Shown here: piece by piece, positions 51,788 to 60,821 of the stretch
How the letters are laid out: the number at the start of each line of letters is the position of its first letter
How positions within the stretch are numbered: the stretch's first letter is position 1
Source of the DNA: Lachnoclostridium sp. UBA1175
Lineage (GTDB): Bacteria; Bacillota; Clostridia; Lachnospirales; Lachnospiraceae
Assembly: GCA_002311665.1 (NCBI GenBank)
Contig: DBYX01000002.1
Location: 137,483-201,482 of the forward strand
Length of the DNA stretch: 64,000 nucleotides
Direction: 5' to 3'
Program-made: the position numbers and the translations under genes
Notes under the pieces: model-generated
The model's input: only the letters and a program-made list of their open reading frames with translations
Database searches by the model: none
Told to the model about the DNA's origin: nothing

Positions 51788-53095
51788 CTACAACATCTGA
51801 TTATGAATTAATTGGAATGTTTCCCATTCCATTTCCAAGTTTTTTTGCGAAACAAAGCGAAGCATGTTGTTCTTACGCAAACTTTCAAATCTTTCCTTTC
51901 CCAAAATACTAATCAGATTTCTTATGCGTTTTTCCCTCGCATCTTCATTATGATAGAATACTATTATTCTCTTTGCCCGCGCAAAAGTTTCGGTTATGAT
52001 TTCTCGATCCGTCACATCCAACGAATGGCCAATAACATATAAATCGTATGTAGAGGACATAGAGTTATAGTACATATAATTCAGATAGGACAAATCGGTT
52101 CCATAGTTTGCGCGTTGATAATACTTCTTGAACTTCACAAAAGTTGTATCTATGCATCCCACTTCATCTTGATTATCAGAATCCACTCCAAGAACTATTT
52201 CCGAATTGTTATCTATCTCGCCATGAATATAGTGCATCTTCGGATAGTCACCACTACCATACAATTCTTTTAATGTATGCGTATAATTGAAGGATATTAC
52301 CTGTGTTGCTGCCCATGGCCATGTCTGAAGAAGACAATCTCCGCTCATTCCTTTGCCTTTTAGTGTGGAAACTGGCTTATCGACAAACCAGTATAAATAA
52401 TCCCGAAGCATCCGAGATAACATTTTAAGTTCTTCGAACAGGCAATCTACAACTTCTGTTCTTTTTAGCCTATACGGAAAACCTTTATCCATCGGCTTCT
52501 CGGTAAATGACTCAAGTACCGAATGCCTCCATGAAGGTTCAGCAACAGCATTGCTATCTTTTCTGAATGCACTTTGAACGCCCTCCTTTTCGAAGAAACA
52601 CGTAAATTGCCTGCAAACATGATTCACATGTGTATTATCATTTACTACAGGGAAATGAAGAAACACACCCTCCGAAGTTTCTTCTATCAGATTATCAAGT
52701 GCAAAAGCAAATTGCTTCACAACCATCTTTATCTCTTGCTCGAAGTCTATCCACCCTCCATCCCGAAGAGATTTGTTCAGGTATTGAAACCACACATTGT
52801 TTCTAGCATCGCAAAAAGCTGCTTCTATTTCTTCTGGATCTAAATCTTCATCGTATCCGCCCTTATATGTGTCTAAAAGATCCTTTATGTCCTTATCTGA
52901 TTTCTGCAAAACGGAATCATTGAATACCTGCGCTACCGAGAGGACTGGTTTTCCTTCAACTATAAAGCGTGACAAACAATCTACCACATGAAGAAAATTG
53001 GAGTATTTTGTCGGGAGTTTATAGTTTATATCAAACCCATTTCCAATCATAAGAACGTTTGTCGACGTCTTAACTTTTACCTTGCTACTCTTCAT
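51788..53095 (-). CDS. abiH: AbiH-family abortive infection protein
   Basis: The 435-residue protein has the AbiH signature: an N-terminal LMIGNGFDINYKLPTKY (GNGFD at 18-22), a central SFNYTHTL with IHGE and a late VIGHSLD. The family was first described as a lactococcal phage-exclusion gene; its biochemical activity is not established. Its position between the ADP-ribosyltransferase and hsdR, in the same direction, makes it part of the restriction operon. The region is AT-richer than the flanking chromosome, pointing to acquisition. Confidence 0.88.
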   Translation of the reverse strand: MKSSKVKVKTSTNVLMIGNGFDINYKLPTKYSNFLHVVDCLSRFIVEGKPVLSVAQVFNDSVLQKSDKDIKDLLDTYKGGYDEDLDPEEIEAAFCDARNNVWFQYLNKSLRDGGWIDFEQEIKMVVKQFAFALDNLIEETSEGVFLHFPVVNDNTHVNHVCRQFTCFFEKEGVQSAFRKDSNAVAEPSWRHSVLESFTEKPMDKGFPYRLKRTEVVDCLFEELKMLSRMLRDYLYWFVDKPVSTLKGKGMSGDCLLQTWPWAATQVISFNYTHTLKELYGSGDYPKMHYIHGEIDNNSEIVLGVDSDNQDEVGCIDTTFVKFKKYYQRANYGTDLSYLNYMYYNSMSSTYDLYVIGHSLDVTDREIITETFARAKRIIVFYHNEDAREKRIRNLISILGKERFESLRKNNMLRFVSQKNLEMEWETFQLIHNQML

Positions 53096-53172
53096 TTTTG
53101 TTTCTCCGTATTCTTAGTGTTTCACGACAAAAGATCATTGCAATGGACATCTTCCGAACATAATCAAGCTCA

Positions 53173-53772
53173 TCAGGTTATTTCCGACATTTCACACTCG
53201 AGTCGAAACACCCCCATCTTAACTACTTGCAACTGGATTCCCGGCGGAAGGAGCAACTCGCACTCTCTTAACAGATTTCCTTTATATTGGTCTTGGGAAA
53301 CATACAACCCAGGTGTTCCCGCCGGAACGCGGATTCGTAGCATCACTCCACGTTTACTCTTTGCAAATTCTTTTGCGGCGGATAACAAAAGGCTGGTACT
53401 CATAAAGGCCTTTTCGCGCCCTCTTCGTCCCTTCCGTGGAAACCACCTTCCAAACAATTCTTTTACTCCTTCATGGGAAAGAAATCTGTATACTATCACG
53501 TTCTCCGGCACTTTGAATCGTCCCAAGTATTCATATAGCTCCATGCCATCGTCATAGAATTCACGATACACTTCCGAAAGGCCATTCTTGCACTCCTCGG
53601 CAGGCCAAGATGGTAACGCCCTAAGTAAACGATTTATCGGAATATACGTGTTACCCGTGTATTCGTAAACCTTGTCATAAATCGGCTCGTCGGGATTGTT
53701 TAAGAAATCTCCAAAATACTTCTGCGCCCACTCATTTACTTCATCTGTACTCTCGAACTCACGATAACTCAC
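53173..53772 (-). CDS. ADP-ribosyltransferase of the R-STS-ExE type
   Basis: The 199-residue protein carries all three motifs of the exoenzyme-type ADP-ribosyltransferases: Arg96 in VIVYRFLS, STS at 125-127 (AFMSTSL) and ExE at 170-172 (RECELLLPPG). YTGNTYIPINRLLR (39-52) also fits the family's N-terminal helix. The ExE form usually modifies arginine. There is no signal peptide, so it acts in the producing cell, unlike secreted toxins. It starts at a GTG that overlaps the stop of the half-hsdS and has AAGGAGG upstream. Placement inside a restriction operon suggests a role in phage defence; no obvious antitoxin was seen. Confidence 0.82.
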   Translation of the reverse strand: MSYREFESTDEVNEWAQKYFGDFLNNPDEPIYDKVYEYTGNTYIPINRLLRALPSWPAEECKNGLSEVYREFYDDGMELYEYLGRFKVPENVIVYRFLSHEGVKELFGRWFPRKGRRGREKAFMSTSLLLSAAKEFAKSKRGVMLRIRVPAGTPGLYVSQDQYKGNLLRECELLLPPGIQLQVVKMGVFRLECEMSEIT

Positions 53773-54332
53773 TGCTCCTCCTTAAATGTCAATAATCTGT
53801 CACGATAGTATTCATATTGCTTTTGACGCGCGTCAATCTCAGCAGGAAGACCGGAAGACAGGCTGTTGCAAAGTCCGTCAAATCGCAGTAAAGTATCTAC
53901 AATTCGTTTCACTTCAGCATCCCCAGGCATAGGAATCAATATATTATTCAGGTTATTCTGGTTGAGTTTTGGCTGAGCAGCACCACTAATATATTTGCTC
54001 AAATCAGTTGCATTCAAATATATTTCGACATACTTCTGCTGGTATGAATTTGTAAACTTCAACACATGCGCGTGATTATTAACCCAACTTTTCCCAGCTA
54101 TTGAAAAAGCAATCGGGGTTGTTCTTGCCAAAAGATTGGCTCCGTCTTCCGACACTAGCAGATAATCTCCGTAAAAAATGTAATCGTCAACATAATCCAC
54201 GATACCGGACGCCCCATAATATGGATACTTTCCTGCTACTCGATCACCTTTTGTAACTGGCTTTCGCTGCGAATCACAGTTTTCAGAAATATCTTCAATG
54301 CCAACAAGTGCATATCCAAACACATACTGCAA
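53769..54332 (-). CDS. Third specificity module of hsdS, out of frame with the main gene
   Basis: This frame encodes one target recognition domain plus the conserved helix ending in EIDARQKQYEYYRDRLLTF, nearly the same as the end of the main hsdS. The only start is a TTG at 54332 without a ribosome site, so independent translation is doubtful. The frame is open upstream through AEIRLL into the CTGT repeat tract. If the tract had 15 or 18 units it would be fused to the main HsdS. The listed span is the part open from the TTG. Confidence 0.75.
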   Translation of the reverse strand: MQYVFGYALVGIEDISENCDSQRKPVTKGDRVAGKYPYYGASGIVDYVDDYIFYGDYLLVSEDGANLLARTTPIAFSIAGKSWVNNHAHVLKFTNSYQQKYVEIYLNATDLSKYISGAAQPKLNQNNLNNILIPMPGDAEVKRIVDTLLRFDGLCNSLSSGLPAEIDARQKQYEYYRDRLLTFKEEQ

Positions 54333-54337
54333 AAGTC

Positions 54338-55574
<1,237 letters not shown>

Positions 55575-55582
<8 letters not shown>

Positions 55583-56381
55583 CTTCTTTTTCTCCCATAG
55601 AATCCGGTATGGTAAGGTTTATTCCAAACCTCCCCGAACCAACCATTGCACACGTGAAGTCATATCCTTCATGCAACAGTTTCGCAACTTCTAGTGCGTT
55701 TTTCGACTTGATTACATCAATCTTCAGTCCGTGAAAACAATTGTTGTCAACAAAAACCACAAATTCAACTTGCTCCCGCTGATTATAGATGTATCGTAAC
55801 AATTCGATGTCTCTTGACAATCTATACGCTGGATCTTCTCGTGATAGAAGGTCACCATAAGATACCTCGAGCAATAAATCCTTTGGAAGTCGTTTGCTCA
55901 TACACAGTGCAGCATCCGAATACTCAATCATGAATACGCTATGTTTCTTTTCGCCCTTATACTTCCTAAGGCTATCCAAATGATCTTCAAACGATCTCTC
56001 GAATGAGTCTCTAAAGTATTCATACGAATTCGCTTTATACCATTGCTGCGGTGTCTCCACTGTTCTTATGGTAATAGCATCCTTTGGGGTTTTCTCCATC
56101 ACGCTTTGAACGCGATTCTCATAATCTCGATCAATTCCCGCGTCTTCGGTGCATCTTGTCGAACCCTTTCTAGTAACTTTTGACGAGGTAACTTGAAAAT
56201 GTTCTACAAATCCCTCATCAAAGATAAAGTCAGGAAATTCGCTACTCTTTGGGTTCTCCCATGACGTATCGATAATCTTTCGTATCAACCTATCGTCTTC
56301 TACCGTTGTTCCGAAGAAGTCCTCCTGCTTGAGATGCTGCTTCACTAAATCGAAGCAATTCCTCTCTGCTTCGCCCCTCAT
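55575..56381 (-). CDS. Unknown protein encoded between hsdM and hsdS
   Basis: The 268-residue protein overlaps hsdM by four bases and hsdS by eight, so it is translationally tied to both. No family was recognised. The segment SSEFPDFIFDEGFVEHFQVTSS (47-68) has the strand-acid-strand look of a PD-(D/E)xK-type nuclease core but lacks the usual lysine, so this is only a hint. The rest is mixed helix and strand, with no membrane segment. It is AT-rich like its neighbours. Confidence 0.7.
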
Positions 56382-57415
56382 ACAGTTTCCTCAATATCCG
56401 CTATGATCTTATCGATTTCCTCACGGAGAACGGCTTCCCGGGCAACAATCTCCTTAATCTCCGCATTCAGTTTCTGGATATCCACCTTCTCCCGCGTATC
56501 CTTTGCCTCAACATACGTGGAGATGGAAAGGTTATAATCACTCTCGGCAACCTCATCATAGGTCGCGAGTTTTGAGAAATGTTCCTTCTCCGTCCGGTTT
56601 GCGACCGTGCCGACGATGTTGTCGATGTTCTCCTTGGAAAGGCGGTTGTTCTTCGTCACCTTCACACATTCTTCCGAGGCATCAACAAAAAGAATACGGT
56701 TATCCTTCTTGTTTTTTCGGAGGATCATAATGTCTACGGAGATCGTCACGTTCAGGAACAGGTTCGCCGGCAGTTGGATTACGGCATCTACGAAGTTGTT
56801 ATCGACGAGGTATTTACGAATCTTCTGCTCCGCTCCGCCTCGATACATGATACCGGGGAAGCATACGATAGCCGCCGCACCGTCCGACGCAAGCCACGAC
56901 AAACTGTGCATGATGAACGCCATATCACCCTTGGACTGCGGTGCCAACACGCCTGCCGGGGCAAACCGCGGATCGTTGATAAGAAGCGGGTTCTTGTCCC
57001 CCTCCCACGGCACGGAGAATGGCGGATTGGACACGATAAGATCGAAAGGCTCGTCGTCCCAATGCTGCGGCGATATCAGCGTGTCTTCGCGCACAACGCT
57101 GAACTTATCAAAGCCGACGTTATGAAGAAACATATTGATACGGCAGAGGTTGTAGGTCGTAAGATCAATCTCCTGCCCGAAGTATCCAATGCGGATATTG
57201 TCGTGACCAAGCACCTGCCCCGCCTTCAGAAGAAGAGAGCCGGATCCGCAAGCCGGATCTGTTGCCGTGTCTAATTTGATACAACATAACGGCAGCCTTT
57301 TTCTATCCCGTAACGATGAACACCCCCGTGTGCATTTTTGCACACCCCTCATAACGATGCCGTATGCACCGTTACGGAGTAAGGTATTCAGTTTTATCGC
57401 TACCTGTGCGTACAT
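56378..57415 (-). CDS. hsdM: Type I DNA methyltransferase subunit, N-terminally truncated
   Basis: The 345-residue protein has the adenine methylase motifs DPACGSGSLLLKA (from 53) and NPPF (130-133), and a C-terminal coiled segment, but lacks the roughly 150-residue N-terminal helical domain of normal HsdM (about 500 residues). The first 50 residues do not resemble HsdM and contain inverted-repeat DNA. GAGGAG precedes the ATG, so the product may be made. The missing domain contacts DNA and HsdS, so modification activity is doubtful. The gene may be a remnant formed by deletion or insertion. Confidence 0.8.
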   Translation of the reverse strand: MYAQVAIKLNTLLRNGAYGIVMRGVQKCTRGCSSLRDRKRLPLCCIKLDTATDPACGSGSLLLKAGQVLGHDNIRIGYFGQEIDLTTYNLCRINMFLHNVGFDKFSVVREDTLISPQHWDDEPFDLIVSNPPFSVPWEGDKNPLLINDPRFAPAGVLAPQSKGDMAFIMHSLSWLASDGAAAIVCFPGIMYRGGAEQKIRKYLVDNNFVDAVIQLPANLFLNVTISVDIMILRKNKKDNRILFVDASEECVKVTKNNRLSKENIDNIVGTVANRTEKEHFSKLATYDEVAESDYNLSISTYVEAKDTREKVDIQKLNAEIKEIVAREAVLREEIDKIIADIEETV

Positions 57416-57444
57416 TGTGTTCTCCTCGTGAAACTATTTGTCTA

Positions 57445-58086
57445 TTAGGCTATTGTAGCTTTTATCGCACCTAAACAGTGGATTCTTACGACACGGTTAT
57501 CATCAGTTTCCGATATTCTCTGTAATTGTTCCAAAAAAGGTGTGACGAACTCTGGTCTGCGCTTACCAAGAACACGGAAGATTTCAGGCGCTTCCATCCT
57601 GACCTTATCATCCTCATCATAAAGAAGTCGCTCAAATACCGACATATGCTCCTTATAAATGTCGGGAGTGTTCGTAGCTATATTTTCCGATGCCCAGATA
57701 AAACTTAAGCGCACCTTGGATTCATCATCGGATGCATAGCGGAACAGGTCTGTCCAATACTGCTCAATTAAACGATAATTACCACGCCCGATTCTGCCAA
57801 GTGCATTGATTGCACGTTCCCGCAAAAGCGACTCTGTGCTACCACAAAATGAAGCAATCGCCGGAACCGCATCCTGCACCTTCATAGGGTATTCCAGTCC
57901 CATCTCCGCAAGCAACCATAGTGCCTTTGCTTGTATTTTTACAGATTCATGGGTAAGAAGAGTCGAAACATACGGAATATTCTCTTCCCACTTATCTTTG
58001 TCTTTTGTCAACATTCCAAGTTCTTTATAAAGTTCCGATTCGCTCAACTCATCATCTCCAAATTTTCTATCTATCTCGAAAGCCAT
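57445..58086 (-). CDS. HEAT-repeat protein
   Basis: The 213-residue protein consists of helical HEAT-like repeats (VKIQAKALWLLAEMG, SLLRERAINALGRIG, KVRMEAPEIFRVLGK, RVVRIHCLGAIKATI). Such proteins mediate contacts with other macromolecules. Its start lies 16 bases inside the end of the upstream acetyltransferase gene, and hsdM follows after 29 bases, so it seems to be in the same transcript. Partner unknown. Confidence 0.75.
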   Translation of the reverse strand: MAFEIDRKFGDDELSESELYKELGMLTKDKDKWEENIPYVSTLLTHESVKIQAKALWLLAEMGLEYPMKVQDAVPAIASFCGSTESLLRERAINALGRIGRGNYRLIEQYWTDLFRYASDDESKVRLSFIWASENIATNTPDIYKEHMSVFERLLYDEDDKVRMEAPEIFRVLGKRRPEFVTPFLEQLQRISETDDNRVVRIHCLGAIKATIA

Positions 58087-59054
58087 TCTTCCTTGGTAAT
58101 GGCATTTACATGACCTGTCCGTTTTTCGTGCATCAGAGGAACATCAACGCCCTCGGTAGTCCATTGATACTTAAAGCCGACCTTTTCCTGGACACGCTTC
58201 GATTTGGTGTTGCCTTCGTAGTATCCGCACCACACCTTGCTCATGCCTATATTCTCAAAAGCGTGGCGAAGGATTTCTCTTGCTGCTTCCGGCATCAGTC
58301 CTTGACCCCAGAACGGTTTCCCAAGCCAGTAGCCAAGTTCGCATTCATCATCTCTTTCGGTCATATCGGTATGGCCATTTAGTTTCAGTTCAATAGCACC
58401 GATAGCCTTGCCGTCTTCTTTTAGGCAGATAGCATACGCCTCTTTGCCATTGAAGACATTTTTAATAACTTCCCGACTTTCATCTAAACTCTGATGAGCA
58501 GGCCACCCAGCAATCGGCCCCACATCGGGATCGCTGGCGTATTTGTATAAATCCTCTGCATCGCTTTCTTCCCAGCGGCGCAGGATCAGACGGTCTGTTT
58601 TTAATACTTTTGTAATCGCCTTACGCAGATACACCATATCTACAAGTTGAATACCTTCCTCAAATATCGGATGATCATAATTATCCAGGAAAAAGTTTTT
58701 GATTATATGATGTCTTCTGAAGCCGCATTTTTCATAAAACGGTATCGTCAATGGGCTATCGCCAGTACCGACCTGCAGGGTCAGGTATTGTCCTGCATAC
58801 TTTTCAGAAATATAATTTATGAGAAGCCTTCCATATCCTTTACCGTGCGATTCCGGCACTGTAGCAATGTTCTTGATTTCAAGGATGCCTTCGCCTTCAT
58901 CGGTGACAACACATTCCCCTTTTACACCGTCATCATCAATCACATACATCGTGCCTTTATCCAAATATCTGTCAATCATGTCCTCCTGCTCATCAGCAAG
59001 GAACAGCAGATCCATGTAATCTCTTTTGTTGTCTACAATTTCATATATTTTCAT
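58071..59054 (-). CDS. Tandem GNAT acetyltransferase (two domains)
   Basis: The 327-residue protein holds two GNAT domains: the first (about 1-150) with VPESHGKGYGRLLINYI and FYEKCGFRRHH, the second (about 153-327) RimJ/RimL-like with LGYWLGKPFWGQGLMPEAAREI and NTKSKRVQEKVGFKYQ. Both acetyl-CoA loops look intact. Substrates are unknown. The ATG overlaps the stop of the upstream GNAT gene (ATGA). Confidence 0.85.
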   Translation of the reverse strand: MKIYEIVDNKRDYMDLLFLADEQEDMIDRYLDKGTMYVIDDDGVKGECVVTDEGEGILEIKNIATVPESHGKGYGRLLINYISEKYAGQYLTLQVGTGDSPLTIPFYEKCGFRRHHIIKNFFLDNYDHPIFEEGIQLVDMVYLRKAITKVLKTDRLILRRWEESDAEDLYKYASDPDVGPIAGWPAHQSLDESREVIKNVFNGKEAYAICLKEDGKAIGAIELKLNGHTDMTERDDECELGYWLGKPFWGQGLMPEAAREILRHAFENIGMSKVWCGYYEGNTKSKRVQEKVGFKYQWTTEGVDVPLMHEKRTGHVNAITKEEWLSR

Positions 59055-59728
59055 AACTCGCACACCATAATATATTCTTCGGCGTTTTCATCGACCGTCT
59101 TGAAGCCGACATCTTTATACATCTTCACGGCGTAGTTTGCTTTCTGCACCGCCAGGGACGCTCTTTCATATCCCTGCCATTTCAGCAGTTCGAGCATCTT
59201 CACCATAAGCTGTGAGCCGATGCCCTGACCGCGATATTCTTTGTATAGCGAAATGGCGAAAGACGGCGTCTCGTCATCCACATGACCGTAATCGTTCATG
59301 ATCCTCGTCCAGACCGCTCCGACCACCTTGCCGCCGAAATCAGCGACCAGGCAGTTATCGCCTTTACGGATACCGAAATCATCTGTGTACACACGCAGTT
59401 CCGGCTTCTCGATGATATCCCTCGCAGGTGGCTCTGTTCCCTTCGGTATGAAGATTGCTTCATACAAGAAGTCCTTCAGTAGATTGGTTTCACCCTTGCG
59501 GAGACTGCGGATTACATATTTCTTGTGCTTATCGTTCGTCATGTGGGAGATACGCTCGTTTTGCACCCTGCCCAGCATCTCAAGCACTTGTCTGCCAATT
59601 CGCTCCGGCTCGTTGTCATTGCCGCCGCATATCAGTTCCAGCGTATCCGGCGTCCAAATGTATCCGTGTGCCTTGTTATAGAGGTACTGCTGGAATTCCT
59701 CGTATTCTTTTTCTTTCAGTTGTTTCAT
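59051..59728 (-). CDS. GNAT acetyltransferase with N-terminal extension
   Basis: From the ATG at 59728 (GGAGGG upstream) the protein has 225 residues. A helical N-terminal part (about 1-65) precedes a GNAT domain with LYKEYRGQGIGSQLMVKML as the acetyl-CoA loop and AVKMYKDVGFKTV as the closing motif. It is translated just before the tandem GNAT gene and overlaps it by four bases. The substrate is unknown. Confidence 0.83.
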   Translation of the reverse strand: MKQLKEKEYEEFQQYLYNKAHGYIWTPDTLELICGGNDNEPERIGRQVLEMLGRVQNERISHMTNDKHKKYVIRSLRKGETNLLKDFLYEAIFIPKGTEPPARDIIEKPELRVYTDDFGIRKGDNCLVADFGGKVVGAVWTRIMNDYGHVDDETPSFAISLYKEYRGQGIGSQLMVKMLELLKWQGYERASLAVQKANYAVKMYKDVGFKTVDENAEEYIMVCEL

Positions 59729-59745
59729 AGCAGCCCTCCGATAAA

Positions 59746-60450
59746 TCAATGTGCGACCTGCAATCCCTTGTCGGTATCCTTTTCAAAGCCAATTTGCCAG
59801 AATCCCATGTCCAGCAACTTCATCTGTGGATATGGCAGGTCATATACTTTAAGTCCTTGTCTTGCTTCCTCAAGTCGGACAGAATTTTTTTCATAGAAAT
59901 CCACCAGTTTGAGAAGTGACTGTAAATTGTAATTCCCCGTGGATACATTCTGATCCTTGATGCCATCAATGAAGTATCTGTCGTAAGCCGGAACACAGCC
60001 AAGCGTCCCCATCAGAACCTTTGTAATCAGCGTGGTGGACAGCTTATTCTTTACTTCACATTCCTTCACGCTCTTTCGGACTTTGTCATAATACTCGGTA
60101 ATAAACGCATCCAATGCGGATAGCTTCTCCTGCACATCCTTTTTCCTTAAGTCCGTACAGGCAAGCCCAAACAAACAATCATACGGCGATTTCAGTAGTT
60201 CCACGACCACGGGGATATGTACCTTATAATCCTTCTGGAGAAGGAAAGATGAACCTCTGTACATTCCCCAGCTTGCAAGATAAAAAGCAAGCTGCAAGCT
60301 CAAATAATCATAATCGGGAGAAGGATTATTCCTGGCATTATGAAAGCATTTGTAGCAATGCTCCCACGAACGGTATCGTCCGTTTGCATCTGCCCGCAAT
60401 TCATCATAAAAGGTAGTGGCAGATTTTATTATCAAGTCGACTGTATCCAT
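59746..60450 (-). CDS. Conserved-looking protein of unknown function
   Basis: The 234-residue protein is rich in helices and aromatic residues (SWEHCYKCFHNAR, YLSLQLAFYLASWGMYRGSSFLL, CVPAYDRYFIDGI). No family was recognised. It lies three bases after the XRE regulator stop and 17 bases before the GNAT start, so it appears to be part of the same transcript. Regulator-plus-unknown pairs of this kind can be toxin-antitoxin modules, but nothing in the sequence shows it. Confidence 0.65.
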   Translation of the reverse strand: MDTVDLIIKSATTFYDELRADANGRYRSWEHCYKCFHNARNNPSPDYDYLSLQLAFYLASWGMYRGSSFLLQKDYKVHIPVVVELLKSPYDCLFGLACTDLRKKDVQEKLSALDAFITEYYDKVRKSVKECEVKNKLSTTLITKVLMGTLGCVPAYDRYFIDGIKDQNVSTGNYNLQSLLKLVDFYEKNSVRLEEARQGLKVYDLPYPQMKLLDMGFWQIGFEKDTDKGLQVAH

Positions 60451-60453
60451 ACC

Positions 60454-60669
60454 TTACTTCTCCTCGCGTTTTACATAGGTAAGCTGAATATCGTAGCCGA
60501 GAACTTCGAGCATCTGCACAAAGGTCTTATTCACAATGGAATCGCCCTTTTTTATGAGCCGATTCACATACTGACCCGTTGTGCCGACTTCCTCTCCGAG
60601 TTTCGCCTGTGTCATATCAGCTTCGATGCATTTCACTTTGACATCGACTTCAAAATTGTTCTTGACCAT
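60454..60669 (-). CDS. XRE-family helix-turn-helix regulator
   Basis: The 71-residue protein is a single HTH domain (MTQAKLGEEVGTTGQYVNRLIKKG, about 19-42). It is the first gene after a promoter with an extended -10 box and probably controls the long downstream transcript that ends with hsdR. GAGGGA precedes the ATG. Confidence 0.85.
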   Translation of the reverse strand: MVKNNFEVDVKVKCIEADMTQAKLGEEVGTTGQYVNRLIKKGDSIVNKTFVQMLEVLGYDIQLTYVKREEK

Positions 60670-60733
60670 ATTTCAATCCCTCTGTTGTTTCTTGCGTCAT
60701 TTTTGTTGGTTTATTGCACTCATAGTGTTATTT

Positions 60734-60742
60734 ATTATATCA
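60734..60742 (-). promoter_or_regulatory. Extended -10 promoter of the defence transcript
   Basis: On the minus strand TGA is followed by a perfect TATAAT (60739-60734). No -35 consensus is seen, which is usual for extended -10 promoters. The XRE start lies about 65 bases downstream. Confidence 0.65.
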
Positions 60743-60772
60743 CGGAATTATGAAATTTTCTACCCCTTAACG

Positions 60773-60802
60773 AAAAAAGACACCCGACCGCAGCCGAGTG
60801 CC
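60773..60802 (-). terminator. Terminator of the serine recombinase operon
   Basis: Arms GGCACTCG and CGGGTGTC (two G-T pairs) close an eight-base loop and are followed on the minus strand by six T residues. It lies 20 bases after the recombinase stop. Confidence 0.8.
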
Positions 60803-60821
60803 AATTCTATCCGTGTATCTG

